From positions 248,001-312,000 of the forward strand of contig NZ_QFGA01000002.1 of the NCBI RefSeq assembly GCF_004369205.1: a stretch of DNA of 64,000 nt, in the 5' to 3' direction. The notes below the pieces were generated by a model. That model was not told the origin of the DNA and did no database searches. It was given only the letters and a program-made list of their open reading frames with translations. A program made the position numbers and the translations under genes. Below, in pieces: positions 42,996 to 52,839 of the stretch (the stretch's first letter is position 1; every line of letters begins with the position of its first letter). Source of the stretch: Pelotomaculum schinkii. GTDB lineage: Bacteria; Bacillota; Desulfotomaculia; Desulfotomaculales; Pelotomaculaceae.

Positions 42996-45900
42996 TTATA
43001 CATCCGCAGAGGGATGGCTTGATTTAATAAAATTTTTCTTAATCCTCCCAAAGGTATTGGAAAAACGCTTACTTAATCTTTTCCCCAGGTCATCAAAAAT
43101 GGTATACACCACTGGGACCAGAACCAATGTGATGAGAGTAGAGAAAGTCAATCCAAAGGCGATAACAATGGCCATCGGTTTCATCATTTCGTTTCCCGAA
43201 CCACCACCAAGAGCCATAGGCGCCAGGGCCAACACCGTACACAGCGTGGTCATCAGAATAGGCCGCAAGCGGATCGGTCCGGCTTGCAGGATCGCCTCGT
43301 TGCGTTCGGTACCCCGCTTTCGCAGGGTATTGATATAGTCGACCAACACGATGGCATTATTGAGAACGATACCCACCAGCATGATCGCCCCGATCAGGCT
43401 CATCACACTCAAACGGGTCCCGGTGAGCCCCAGACCGATCACAGCGCCGATAAAGGTAGGCGGTAAGGAAAACATGATAATAAATGGCTGGAACAAAGAT
43501 TCAAACTGTGCCGCCATCACCATAAAGACCAGGACAATCGCCATTGCGAGCGCCGTAAAAAGAGCGCTGAAAGATTCATTCATATTTTGCCGCTCACCGC
43601 TGTAGTCGATGGTATAGCCCTGGGGCAGCGTCATTTTTGCAAGTTGTTCCTGAATATCACTGTTAACACTGCCGGTATCCCTGCCGGAAACATCTGCGGT
43701 AATTTCCACCTCCCGGTTTTGATTGGAGCGGCTGATCTCTTTGGGCGAATCTTTAATGGTAATGCTGGCCAGGCTGCTCACCGGCACCTTCACGCCAGAA
43801 GAGGTTACAAGCATCAGGCTCTCAAGATTACTCTCTGTTTGGGTGAAATCATTGGACAACTTCAGATTGATGTCTACCGTGCTATCCCCGGTATGCAAGG
43901 TGCCTACCGTCGACCCTCCGAAGGCGGTTTTGATCACCGAAAGCACCTGGCTTACGGAAAGCCCGTAACGCGCCGCTTTCTCACGGTCAACCACGACCTG
44001 CACCTGGGTATTGCTGGACAGTGAATTTTCTACATTTCTGGTCCCTGAAACCCCTTTGACGATATCTGCCGCCTCGTTCCCCAACTCAGTAAGGACATCC
44101 AGATCGGTACCCCGGATAATCACATCGACTGCGCTGCTGGACATCCCCATGGCGCCGCCTTCAACCGCTACTGTTATGGTCGCCCCAACAACATCGCTCA
44201 AGGCCAGACGCACTTTTTCTGCCGCTTCATTTGCCGTCAGTTTATACTCATCCGTGGATTTGAGCTTAAACTGGATATTGGCCTGATTGCTGTTGGAAAT
44301 GCCCATAAAGGACCTGCTTCCACCGCCGACAGTTATATAATCTTTTTTAAAACCATCTTCTAATGCCTTTTGGGCCAGCGCATCAACTTCCATAGCCTTT
44401 TCACGGGTTGACTCCAACTTTGTCCCCGTGGGCATTTCGATGGTGATATTGACCCCTCTTTCATCCATCGAAGTCATAAACTCCATCCCAATCAGCGGGA
44501 TACACCCCAGGCTGGCGAAGAACATGATTATGGTAGCAGCCACCACTTTTTTACGGTGAGCTAAAGCCCATTTGAGGGTCTTCTTATACAGGGCAGTAAT
44601 CTTTTGAAGCCCGTAACCGAAAATAGTAACCGGGTTCTTGGCGCCTTTTTTATACACAAACTCTTCCGGCGCCGGAACGCTTTTCAACATTCTGGAGGCC
44701 ATCATGGGGACCAGTGTCAAAGCGGCAAACAGAGCACAGGCATGAGAAAAGCTGACTGTAAGCGCCAATGGCTTGAAAATCATGCTGGCGATGCCGCTGA
44801 CAAAGACAATAGGCAGAAAGACCACGATCTGTGACGCTGCCGAGGCCATCACGGCAGTCCCCACCTCAGCTGCTCCTGTTTTGGCGGCATTGACAATATC
44901 AAGACCCTCCTGCCTCTTTCTGTAGATACTTTCCAGTACAACGATGGAAAAGTCGACCAGAGAGCCAAGCCCCAGCATCAATCCACCCAGGGACAACATG
45001 TTAATCGTAACATCAGAAAAATACATGACAGAAAAAGTTCCGATTAAGGCGACCGGCAGAGTGACAGCCACTACCGCGGTGCTGCGGGCGCTGCGGAGGA
45101 ATAAATAAAGAACGATCACGGCCAGGAGACCGCCCAGTAACCCATGTTCCTCAACACTTTTAATGGTATCGTTGATGGTGGTGGAAGTGTCGCTGACCAG
45201 ATTCATCTGCACCCCGCCAGGAAGAGTTTGACTTAAACTGGCAACTTCCTCACGTACCTTCTCAGCCACCTGCACTGTGTTCCCGTCTGAAGTTTTCATT
45301 ACCGCTAGACTTAGAGAAGCTTCCCCATCCACATAGGTGAGAGTGCTATCTTTGGCGAAAGAATCACTCACCTCCGCAATATCCGACAACGGGACATATT
45401 TATTCGATGAGCCGGGAACACTGATCTGCACGTTTTTGATGACGTCCAGGCTGTCGAATTCGTTCATGACCCTGATGCTGATTTCGTTGGAGCCTTTTAC
45501 CAGTGAGCCCGCTGTGCCGGTAATATCATCACCGGAGATTGCCTGTGACACCTGCTGCACGGTCAGTCCATAGGCATCCATTTTAGTTTGATTTAGCCTG
45601 ACCTGAATCTCCCTCTCCTTGCCGCCGCTGATCGATACGGAACTCACTCCCTCGATCCGTTCCAAAGCGGGCTGGATGGTGTCTTCGGCAACTTCCTTCA
45701 TCTTGGTGAGGCTTGCTCCCGACAGGGAGTAAGTCATGATCGACTGGGAATTAGGATCTATTTTCGAGATGGTGGGACTGCCGGCATCATCCGGCAACGA
45801 TTTCCGAACCGTATCCACCTTGCTCCGCAGATCGTTCATTTTTTCATCAATATCGGTCCCATAGTTGAATTGCACCATTACCATGGAATTTCCGGTTGAA

Positions 45901-46151
45901 GAGCTGGAACTGATTTCTTTCACGCCGCTAACCGAACTCACAGCGGATTCAATTGGTTTGGTGATGATCTTTTCCACCTCGGCCGGCGCCGCCCCCTGGT
46001 AACTGGTGCTGATTGTCACCACCGGGATACTCATGTTCGGCATCAGAGCAACCCCCAGGTTTGGCAGGGCATAGAGACCTATGAATACCACCGCGAGGAT
46101 GAGCATCGAGATGGCAACCGGTCGTTCTACCGAGAAATCTGCTATTTTCAC
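42996..46151 (-). CDS. RND efflux transporter (AcrB/SwrC type)
   Basis: A 1051-residue proton-driven pump with twelve membrane helices and two large extracellular loops. The N-terminus (FSVERPVAISMLILAVVFIG) is canonical, and helix 4 reads GLGSLVDFSIVVLESIYR with a single Asp, as in Gram-positive SwrC/YerP-like members. The start overlaps the end of the adaptor gene by 4 bases, so the two are coupled. No outer membrane channel gene is present. In a single-membrane cell it would export from the membrane or wall space, for example drugs, lipids or surfactant. It is probably controlled by the divergent two-component system. Confidence 0.93.
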   Translation of the reverse strand: MKIADFSVERPVAISMLILAVVFIGLYALPNLGVALMPNMSIPVVTISTSYQGAAPAEVEKIITKPIESAVSSVSGVKEISSSSSTGNSMVMVQFNYGTDIDEKMNDLRSKVDTVRKSLPDDAGSPTISKIDPNSQSIMTYSLSGASLTKMKEVAEDTIQPALERIEGVSSVSISGGKEREIQVRLNQTKMDAYGLTVQQVSQAISGDDITGTAGSLVKGSNEISIRVMNEFDSLDVIKNVQISVPGSSNKYVPLSDIAEVSDSFAKDSTLTYVDGEASLSLAVMKTSDGNTVQVAEKVREEVASLSQTLPGGVQMNLVSDTSTTINDTIKSVEEHGLLGGLLAVIVLYLFLRSARSTAVVAVTLPVALIGTFSVMYFSDVTINMLSLGGLMLGLGSLVDFSIVVLESIYRKRQEGLDIVNAAKTGAAEVGTAVMASAASQIVVFLPIVFVSGIASMIFKPLALTVSFSHACALFAALTLVPMMASRMLKSVPAPEEFVYKKGAKNPVTIFGYGLQKITALYKKTLKWALAHRKKVVAATIIMFFASLGCIPLIGMEFMTSMDERGVNITIEMPTGTKLESTREKAMEVDALAQKALEDGFKKDYITVGGGSRSFMGISNSNQANIQFKLKSTDEYKLTANEAAEKVRLALSDVVGATITVAVEGGAMGMSSSAVDVIIRGTDLDVLTELGNEAADIVKGVSGTRNVENSLSSNTQVQVVVDREKAARYGLSVSQVLSVIKTAFGGSTVGTLHTGDSTVDINLKLSNDFTQTESNLESLMLVTSSGVKVPVSSLASITIKDSPKEISRSNQNREVEITADVSGRDTGSVNSDIQEQLAKMTLPQGYTIDYSGERQNMNESFSALFTALAMAIVLVFMVMAAQFESLFQPFIIMFSLPPTFIGAVIGLGLTGTRLSVMSLIGAIMLVGIVLNNAIVLVDYINTLRKRGTERNEAILQAGPIRLRPILMTTLCTVLALAPMALGGGSGNEMMKPMAIVIAFGLTFSTLITLVLVPVVYTIFDDLGKRLSKRFSNTFGRIKKNFIKSSHPSADV

Positions 46152-47341
46152 TTGGAATCACCTTCCTGTTTTGTGACCACCTTCACCTGCTGCCCATCGG
46201 AAAGCAAGCGGTTGCCTTCGACTACAATGCTCTGTCCGACCTCCAAGCCTTTTGTGATTTCAACCTGGGAGTCATTGGACACTCCTGTTTCGACATATAC
46301 TTCCTTGGCTTTGCTGTCTTCTACAATATAGACAATATGCTGTCCATCCTTATCAATAACTGCATCCACCGGGACAGCAATAACATTTTGCAAAGTTCCT
46401 GTGACAAGGTTGATTTTCACAGTCATCCCCGGCTTAATTTCCCCGTCTGGATTGGCTACGGTGATTTCTACCGGATAACCCATGGTGGTCGAGTCAGCCT
46501 TTGGAGCTATCGCAGTCACCGTTCCTTCCACAGACTTGTTCAGGGAATCAACGGTTACTGGGACCTTATTTCCCAGATTAATGTTGTTAACCACACTTTC
46601 CGGTATCGAAGCCTCTACCTTGACGGTATCGATACTGACGATACTGGCTACATCCTTCGAACTACTTACCATTTCTCCAAGATCTACATCAATTTCACCT
46701 ATGTAACCACTAATTGGCGCGGTAACCGTATATTCTTCCAAATTATCCTGTGCGGTACTAATGGTCACGTGCAACTTATCAATTTCCTGCTTTGTTTGTT
46801 CCAAACTGAGCCTTGCCTGTTCCAAACTGAGCCTGGCATTGACCAGTTTGGTATTCGCATCTTCTAAATCGGTCTTTGATACAGCACCGCTTTCATAAAG
46901 AGTACTGATGCGGTCGTAATTGACCTGGGCATCATTTAAAGCCTGAGCTGCAGTATCATAACTAACCTGTGCAGTATCATAACCAACCTGTTTGATACCC
47001 AGGTCAGCTTCCGACTCAGCCAGGTTATGAGATGCTTCCCTGGACTCAATTGTAAAAAGAACCTGCCCCTTTTCCACCCGGTCACCTAATTTCACGTTGA
47101 CCCCGGCAACACGGCCCGAAACCTTGGAAGCAATAGTGGCTTCAGACGATGCCTCAATCTGTCCGGAGGTATTGTAAATCTTGTTCATGTCTGTCTTGCT
47201 CACCTGAACAACCTCAACTGCAGTAGAAGATTCTTCATTGCTTAAAGGCTGTTTTTTTCCACATCCGCTAAAAAGAGAACATAATAACAAAGCCAATACC
47301 AAAACCGTTAATCGTTTCAACTTTCTTCTCGCTCCCTTCAT
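46148..47341 (-). CDS. RND-type membrane fusion (adaptor) lipoprotein
   Basis: A 397-residue HlyD/AcrA-like adaptor. It has a lipoprotein signal (VLVLALLLCSLFSGC, lipobox cysteine near residue 27), a split lipoyl domain (SKVSGRVAGVNVKLGDRVEK), a coiled-coil hairpin with near-duplicated NARLSLEQARLSLEQTKQ, and beta-barrel plus membrane-proximal domains. It is anchored to the outer leaflet and would stabilise the RND pump encoded next. The start ATG carries GGGAGC upstream. First gene of the operon, divergent from the histidine kinase. Confidence 0.92.
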   Translation of the reverse strand: MKGARRKLKRLTVLVLALLLCSLFSGCGKKQPLSNEESSTAVEVVQVSKTDMNKIYNTSGQIEASSEATIASKVSGRVAGVNVKLGDRVEKGQVLFTIESREASHNLAESEADLGIKQVGYDTAQVSYDTAAQALNDAQVNYDRISTLYESGAVSKTDLEDANTKLVNARLSLEQARLSLEQTKQEIDKLHVTISTAQDNLEEYTVTAPISGYIGEIDVDLGEMVSSSKDVASIVSIDTVKVEASIPESVVNNINLGNKVPVTVDSLNKSVEGTVTAIAPKADSTTMGYPVEITVANPDGEIKPGMTVKINLVTGTLQNVIAVPVDAVIDKDGQHIVYIVEDSKAKEVYVETGVSNDSQVEITKGLEVGQSIVVEGNRLLSDGQQVKVVTKQEGDSK

Positions 47342-47619
47342 CTTCTTTTATTTACAAGCATTTATGCATTAGGCAAAACTCTGGAAACTGCATTATGTAA
47401 AATCAGCCAGTTCTTCAACCTTAAACATTATAAAAAAAGAAAATAAACTGCCTCTAAATCAAATAGAAAAATTTTCTTAACAAATTTGAAAATCGAAATA
47501 AAAATTTTGTACAATATTTTTAAAAAATTTAAGAAACCGTTTTAAAGTAATTAATATTTAGGATTTATAATGGATAAAGAAAAAAATTCCCCAAAAGGCA
47601 AGTTCAGAGGAGAAATAGC
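47342..47619. promoter_or_regulatory. Divergent promoter region of the RND operon and two-component genes
   Basis: A very AT-rich 278-base spacer with several TTTGTACAATATTT-like and AAATTTGAAAAT segments. It should hold both promoters and the response-regulator sites, but no clean direct repeat was found. Only the GAGGAG ribosome site before 47620 is clear. Confidence 0.45.
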
Positions 47620-49089
47620 ATGTCCTTAAAATCAAAAATTTGGGCTTCTTACATAATTATGATTATTATTCCTCTTCTCCTGGCAGTTTTGTCAGCCAGG
47701 CTGATTCTAAGCAATTATGAAAAGGACCACCAGCTTCAAATAATCGAAATTGCCCTAGAGGAAAAAATGCAGGAGAATATGGATTTTATGGATGAGCTGG
47801 ATAACACCCTCGCCAATAAGCCGGATAATTTCAAAGATTCATTTTTCCTGTCGCGGATCAACGAAAGAATTTCTTCTTTAAATATGGGAGTTCTGATTCA
47901 ATACAATGAAAAGTTTATGTATAATTCTGTTCCAGTTAACGCCGAAAAACTTAAACCTTACTTGGTAAAATTTCTCCAACAAGACGTTGCCAATAGATGG
48001 GTATCGGCAATCTCAAAAGATTATATTGTAAAGTGCCGGGCTCTCTCTTTCAGTGACGGGACAACCGGCCGCATCTACCTTTTTATGAGCAGAACAGCGC
48101 CCTGGGATACTCCGCCGGCCGGCCACACCGGCTATGTGAAATGGGTTTTTTTAATTTTCATTATTTGCATCTTTATGACCAACAGTTTCTTGACCTACCG
48201 GTTGTCCAAAAGCTTAATCAAGCCTTTGGATTCGGTTAAAAAAGCGGCTAAAGAAATCCAATATGGAAACCTGGATTATCCAATTAGTTATCCGGTAAAG
48301 AATGAAATAGGAGAATTGTATCAAGCCTTTGAAGAGATGCGGATAAAGCTAAAGCAATCACAGGCGCTCAACGCGCAATATGAAAATAGCAGAAAAGAGC
48401 TAATATCCAATATATCCCATGACCTTAAGACCCCCATCACAGCAATTAAAGGCTACGCCCAGGGTATTATTGAAGGTGTAGCTAACAACCCTTCGAAAAT
48501 AGAAAAATATCTTCGAACTATCTTTACCAACGCTGTGGAAATGGAGCGCTTAACAAATGATCTAGTCCTTTTTTCCAAACTGGACATCAAACAAATCCCT
48601 TTTTCCTTTGAGTGTGTAGACATTAATAGATACCTTGAGGATGCCAGAGAAGAACTACATTTTGATTTGACTGAAAACAATATAGCGCTTAACTTTGAGT
48701 CCTATTATGAAAGCGATGATCTAATCATGGCCGACCGGCAGAGGTTAATTAGAGTCATTCATAACATCATGGAAAACGCCAAAAAACATTTAAATAAACA
48801 GGAAAAGGAAATAAAAATAATCTTAAAAGAAGAAAAAAACGAAGCCTTGATTGAAATAAGGGACAACGGTTGTGGAATTCCGGCGGATAGACTCCCTTTA
48901 ATTTTTGACCGGTTTTACCGGGTAGATTGCGCCAGGAACCGGACAACCGGGGGTAGCGGGATCGGGCTGTCCATTGCCAAGGAGATTATTGAGGCCCATC
49001 AGGGGAGGATATGGGGAGAAAGCACTGAAGGTTTGGGGACAAGTATTTTTTTCACTTTAAAAAAAGCTGCCTATTTTAAAAAAGATTAA
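47620..49089 (+). CDS. Two-component sensor histidine kinase
   Basis: A 489-residue membrane kinase. It has an N-terminal helix, an extracytoplasmic sensor of about 130 residues, a second helix (VFLIFIICIFMTNSFLTY), then HAMP, the HisKA box SNISHDLKTPITAIKGYAQG with the phosphorylated His, and an HATPase domain with N box NIMENAKKH, DNGCGIP and GGSGIGLSIA. The start has AGAGGAG ahead. It is 27 bases from the response regulator gene and divergent from the RND operon, so it probably senses envelope stress or an exported compound. Confidence 0.94.
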   Translation: MSLKSKIWASYIIMIIIPLLLAVLSARLILSNYEKDHQLQIIEIALEEKMQENMDFMDELDNTLANKPDNFKDSFFLSRINERISSLNMGVLIQYNEKFMYNSVPVNAEKLKPYLVKFLQQDVANRWVSAISKDYIVKCRALSFSDGTTGRIYLFMSRTAPWDTPPAGHTGYVKWVFLIFIICIFMTNSFLTYRLSKSLIKPLDSVKKAAKEIQYGNLDYPISYPVKNEIGELYQAFEEMRIKLKQSQALNAQYENSRKELISNISHDLKTPITAIKGYAQGIIEGVANNPSKIEKYLRTIFTNAVEMERLTNDLVLFSKLDIKQIPFSFECVDINRYLEDAREELHFDLTENNIALNFESYYESDDLIMADRQRLIRVIHNIMENAKKHLNKQEKEIKIILKEEKNEALIEIRDNGCGIPADRLPLIFDRFYRVDCARNRTTGGSGIGLSIAKEIIEAHQGRIWGESTEGLGTSIFFTLKKAAYFKKD

Positions 49090-49116
49090 AATCCCATCAA
49101 AGAGGAGGTTAGAAGA

Positions 49117-49812
49117 ATGAAAAAGGTATTGATTATTGAAGACGACCAATGTATTGCGGAACTGGAAAGAGACTATCTGGAAATAGACGGATTTGAAACG
49201 GATATTGAACTAAACGGAAGAACAGGACTGCAGCGTGCTTTGCAAGGAAACTACGCGATTATCATATTAGATGTCATGCTGCCTGAAATAGACGGTTTTG
49301 AAATCTGCAGGACAATACGCAATAGGAGTAATGTACCTATCATTATTGTCTCTGCCAAAAAAGAAGATATTGATAAAATCAGAGGATTGGGGCTAGGAGC
49401 TGATGATTACATGACTAAACCTTTCAGTCCTGCCGAACTGGTTGCAAGAATTAAATCCCATCTTGCCCGCTATAATCGCCTTGTTGATCAAAAAGTTGTC
49501 AATCGCCCCGAAGAAATAAAAATTAAAGGACTGGTAATCAATAAAAGCTCCCGGCGTGTTCACCTGAATGGCCAGGAAATTCCATTTACCGCCAAAGAAT
49601 TTGATCTGTTGGTCTTCTTGGCTGAGAACCCTGATCGGGTGTTCAGTAAAGAACATATTTTTGAAAAGATCTGGGGTGTGGATAATGTGGGAGAGATTGC
49701 GACAGTAGCCGTTCACATCCGGAGAATCCGTGAAAAAATAGAAGAAGATACATCTAATCCGGATTATATTGAAACCATATGGGGTACAGGATATCGTTTT
49801 AATATTTCCTGA
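49117..49812 (+). CDS. OmpR-family response regulator
   Basis: A 231-residue regulator. The receiver domain has the acidic pocket IEDD (residues 7-10), the phosphorylated Asp in IIILDVMLPEID and the Lys in MTKPFSP. The C-terminal winged helix (IPFTAKEFDLLVFLAENP, VAVHIRRIREKIE) binds DNA. It has AGAGGAGG before the ATG. Partner of the kinase just upstream; the nearest target is the divergent RND efflux operon. Confidence 0.95.
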   Translation: MKKVLIIEDDQCIAELERDYLEIDGFETDIELNGRTGLQRALQGNYAIIILDVMLPEIDGFEICRTIRNRSNVPIIIVSAKKEDIDKIRGLGLGADDYMTKPFSPAELVARIKSHLARYNRLVDQKVVNRPEEIKIKGLVINKSSRRVHLNGQEIPFTAKEFDLLVFLAENPDRVFSKEHIFEKIWGVDNVGEIATVAVHIRRIREKIEEDTSNPDYIETIWGTGYRFNIS

Positions 49813-49863
49813 TTTCGATTAAGCAATGACCTATCAATAAGTTAAAATTAGGTACCCGGTATC

Positions 49864-50955
49864 TTATTCTTTATTCTGGTAAATGACCTGCTTGGGATAG
49901 GGGATTTCGATACCGGCCCGGTCCAGCGCGTACTTAAAGCGCTTGCGCAGCTCTCTTTCTACAGCCCAGTGTTCACCCGGCAAAGTAGGCGCCACGGCGC
50001 GAATATCTACCGATGAAAGCCCCAGTTCAATAACGCCCTGCACCTGGGGCACATCAATAATGGCTTCGATTTCCCGGCAGGCTGCTTCACACTCATCTTT
50101 CAATACCTTGATGGCCTGGTCGATATCTTCTTCGTAGGCGATACCCACCGTTACCTGGGCCAGCATGGGTCCCCGGTTGTAGTTGGTCACCTGGGTAATC
50201 CCCCCGTTGGGGATGATGCTAAGCTCACCGGTCCACTGGCGGATCTTACAGGTGCGCAGCCCTATTTCCTCCACGGTGCCGGTTACCGCGTCTATTTGCA
50301 CAAAGTCGCCCACACTAAACTGGTCTTCAAATAATATAAAGAACCCGCTGATGACATCCTTGACCAGGTTTTGCGCGCCGAAACCTACCGCCAGGCCAAG
50401 GATACCGGCGCTGGCCAGGATGGCGCTGGTGTTAACGTTGAAAATTTGCAGGATCATCAGGCAGGCCATGAAGAAAACGAGGTAAGTGATGGCGCTACGC
50501 AGCAGTATTTCCAGGGTTTGCGCCCGGCGGCCGGTCGTTTCGTGATTATCAAAAACCTGCTTCACAACCAACTGGCCGAAATTAATGGCCAGCTTCGCTC
50601 CAACCAGGATCCCGATGATTTTTAACACTTTGGCGCCCAGCGTTTTTAAATCGTCCGGTGAAATGAGCTTCACATTGAAAATTTCCAGGATCACTATAGC
50701 CGCTATAAAATAACCCCCATAGAGGATTATTGTCTGCAGTAAAATACGCGCCGAACGTATAGCTTCGTCAGAAATAACCCCCTTCTCTGCCTGCTCGCTA
50801 TCGCCCTGCCCGCTTTCTCTCAATACCCGGTTCGAGAAGCGGTAAAGCACCTTGATAAGGATGTACGTAAAAACTAATACTAAAACGGATAATACCAGGT
50901 CGTATAAGAAAATTTGCATCTGATCGGGGATAAACAGATCCTTAATCCAGTCCAT
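49864..50955 (-). CDS. mscS: Small-conductance mechanosensitive channel (MscS family)
   Basis: A 363-residue channel with about five membrane helices and a C-terminal cytoplasmic vestibule. The pore-lining TM3 reads ASAGILGLAVGFGAQNLVKD, the family hallmark, followed by the beta domain GFFILFEDQFSVGDFV. It opens on membrane tension to release solutes on hypo-osmotic shock. I chose the ATG at 50955 (MDWIKDLF) because CTGGAG precedes it at 6 bases; the longer frame starts at a TTG. It is divergent from the c-di-AMP-controlled osmolyte operon, so the two sides handle opposite osmotic challenges. Confidence 0.93.
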   Translation of the reverse strand: MDWIKDLFIPDQMQIFLYDLVLSVLVLVFTYILIKVLYRFSNRVLRESGQGDSEQAEKGVISDEAIRSARILLQTIILYGGYFIAAIVILEIFNVKLISPDDLKTLGAKVLKIIGILVGAKLAINFGQLVVKQVFDNHETTGRRAQTLEILLRSAITYLVFFMACLMILQIFNVNTSAILASAGILGLAVGFGAQNLVKDVISGFFILFEDQFSVGDFVQIDAVTGTVEEIGLRTCKIRQWTGELSIIPNGGITQVTNYNRGPMLAQVTVGIAYEEDIDQAIKVLKDECEAACREIEAIIDVPQVQGVIELGLSSVDIRAVAPTLPGEHWAVERELRKRFKYALDRAGIEIPYPKQVIYQNKE

Positions 50956-51252
50956 ATATAACTCCAGCTGCTTATCGATAATTGTAGCCACCTCGCAATA
51001 AAACAAGACTATTGTCGGATATTATATCACAAAAATTTCCGATTTCCCATATGGCTCAGCATTTCCTTCAGCAGTAATTAAACAACCCTGCAAGGCTAAA
51101 TTTTTAAAACTCAGGCATAAAAAGTGCATGTATCCGTTTACAATGCCATAACTCCGGTATACTGCCATATGCTACCATATATCTCATTTGACATAAGAAA
51201 TATTTATAACTAAAATTACATCAAGACATATTGAATATCAAAGACCATTCTA

Positions 51253-51398
51253 TCAGCGCCGAGTCTTCCCAAAAGGAAGAGCGGGGGAACCAATTTTTGG
51301 GGTTAATCTGTTTGAGACGTGTACATTTCACATCTCAAATGGTAGGGCTACCCTTAGTCCGCATCCGTCAGCTAACCTCGTAGGCGTACAAGGGAAGA
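51253..51398 (+). ncRNA. c-di-AMP (ydaO/yuaA) riboswitch
   Basis: The conserved ydaO blocks appear in order: CAGCGCCGAGTC, GAGCGGGGGAACCA, TTTTTGGGGTTAATC, AGGGCTACCCTTAGTCCG, then CATCCGTCAGCTAACCTCG and TAGGCGTACAAGGGAAG. The closing stem pairs TCTTCCC (51264-51270) with GGGAAGA (51392-51398). It lies 140 bases before ablA and is followed by a terminator, so it is a transcriptional switch. In this class c-di-AMP normally turns expression off. Confidence 0.95.
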
Positions 51399-51417
51399 AT
51401 TGGGCTGTATATTTTTT

Positions 51418-51447
51418 TGGCCGGATCTTTCTTCCGGCCATTTTATT
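51418..51447 (+). terminator. Expression-platform terminator of the c-di-AMP riboswitch
   Basis: GGCCGGA pairs with TCCGGCC around TCTTTCT and is followed by ATTTTATTTT. It sits 20 bases after the aptamer and 95 before the ablA start. Confidence 0.88.
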
Positions 51448-51540
51448 TTCAATATACTTCCTTTTTATTCTTCCTTAACCCCATTGTTACCCTAATGCTG
51501 TTTAGCCGGGGGAGAAAAATTGACAGGAGGTATTTAACCT

Positions 51541-52839
51541 ATGAATGCAAAAATCTTATCCCTACAATCCAGAAACACTGTAGACTGGATGGATTGGCGA
51601 TGGCAAATGAAGCACAGGCTCCAGTCGGTGGAAGAACTGGCCGAATATATCGACTTCAATAATGAGAAGATACGGGATATCCAGATGGCCTGCGATGTCT
51701 TCCCTATGTCCATCACCCCCTATTATGCATCGTTGATCAACAAGGATGACCCCAGGTGTCCCATTCGTATGCAGTGCATACCAAATCCCCAGGAACTTAT
51801 AGAGGGACGCGGCGATATGGACGATCCTTTACATGAGGACGCAGATTCTCCCGTACCCGGCCTGACCCACCGCTACCCCGACCGGGTGCTCCTGCTTGTC
51901 ACCAACGAGTGTTCCATGTACTGCCGGCACTGTACCCGCAAGCGCAAAGTGGGCGACAACAACAGGTGCACAACGGAAAAGGATATTGACCTTGGCGTTG
52001 AATACATTAAAGCCCACCCGGAAATACGTGATGTCCTGCTGTCGGGAGGAGATCCTTTTATACTTTCCACCAACCATTTGGAACGAATCATCCGCAAGGT
52101 GAAGGAAATTCCACATGTACAGGTAATTCGCATTGGGACCCGTACCCCGGTGGTCATGCCGCAAAGGATTACTGACGAGCTGGTCAGGATGCTCAAGAAA
52201 TATCATCCTGTCTGGATCAATACTCATTTCAACCACCCGCGTGAATTCACGCCTGAAGCTGTCCAGGCCCTGGCCAGGCTGGCCGATGCCGGAATTCCCT
52301 TGGGCAACCAGACGGTCCTGTTGAGAGGCGTCAACGACTGCCCGGTGATTATCAAGAAACTGTCGCACCTCCTGGTGAAAAACCGTGTTCGTCCATATTA
52401 TCTTTATCAGTGCGACTTATCCCGGGGCATCGAACATTTCCGTACTCCTGTAGCCAAAGGGATAGAAATCATGGAAGCGCTAATCGGCCATACTTCCGGT
52501 TTTGCCGTACCCACTTACGTTGTGGACGCGCCGGGAGGAGGCGGCAAAATCCCGGTCCTGCCTAATTACCAGCTGTCAATGACCAACACCAAAACTGTAT
52601 TGCGCAACTACGAGGGCGTCATATGTGTCTACGAGGAACCCCAAAACCCTGGTTCCGGTTGCTCCCCCACCTGCTCCTTGTGTAAGGAACACATTATCAG
52701 GCATGAACCGGTCGGCCTGCAAAAGCTGTTTGACCCATCCAACCTGACTGTCAGCCTGGTGCCAGAAGGAAACCGGCGCAAAGCTCGCTATACCGCTCGT
52801 AAAGGAGAAGCTCATGTCTATCGAAATCAAAAAAAATGA
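51541..52839 (+). CDS. ablA: Lysine 2,3-aminomutase (KamA/AblA)
   Basis: A 432-residue radical-SAM, PLP-dependent enzyme that turns L-lysine into L-beta-lysine. The iron-sulfur motif is CSMYCRHC (CxxxCxxC), the PLP Lys is in VVDAPGGGGKIP, and a further cysteine group (GCSPTCSLC) near the C-terminus matches the zinc or structural site of this family. The start has ACAGGAGG upstream. It overlaps the acetyltransferase gene by 26 bases, giving the ablAB operon for the osmolyte N-epsilon-acetyl-beta-lysine, behind the c-di-AMP riboswitch. Osmolyte use rather than lysine fermentation is inferred from ablB and the riboswitch. Confidence 0.95.
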   Translation: MNAKILSLQSRNTVDWMDWRWQMKHRLQSVEELAEYIDFNNEKIRDIQMACDVFPMSITPYYASLINKDDPRCPIRMQCIPNPQELIEGRGDMDDPLHEDADSPVPGLTHRYPDRVLLLVTNECSMYCRHCTRKRKVGDNNRCTTEKDIDLGVEYIKAHPEIRDVLLSGGDPFILSTNHLERIIRKVKEIPHVQVIRIGTRTPVVMPQRITDELVRMLKKYHPVWINTHFNHPREFTPEAVQALARLADAGIPLGNQTVLLRGVNDCPVIIKKLSHLLVKNRVRPYYLYQCDLSRGIEHFRTPVAKGIEIMEALIGHTSGFAVPTYVVDAPGGGGKIPVLPNYQLSMTNTKTVLRNYEGVICVYEEPQNPGSGCSPTCSLCKEHIIRHEPVGLQKLFDPSNLTVSLVPEGNRRKARYTARKGEAHVYRNQKK

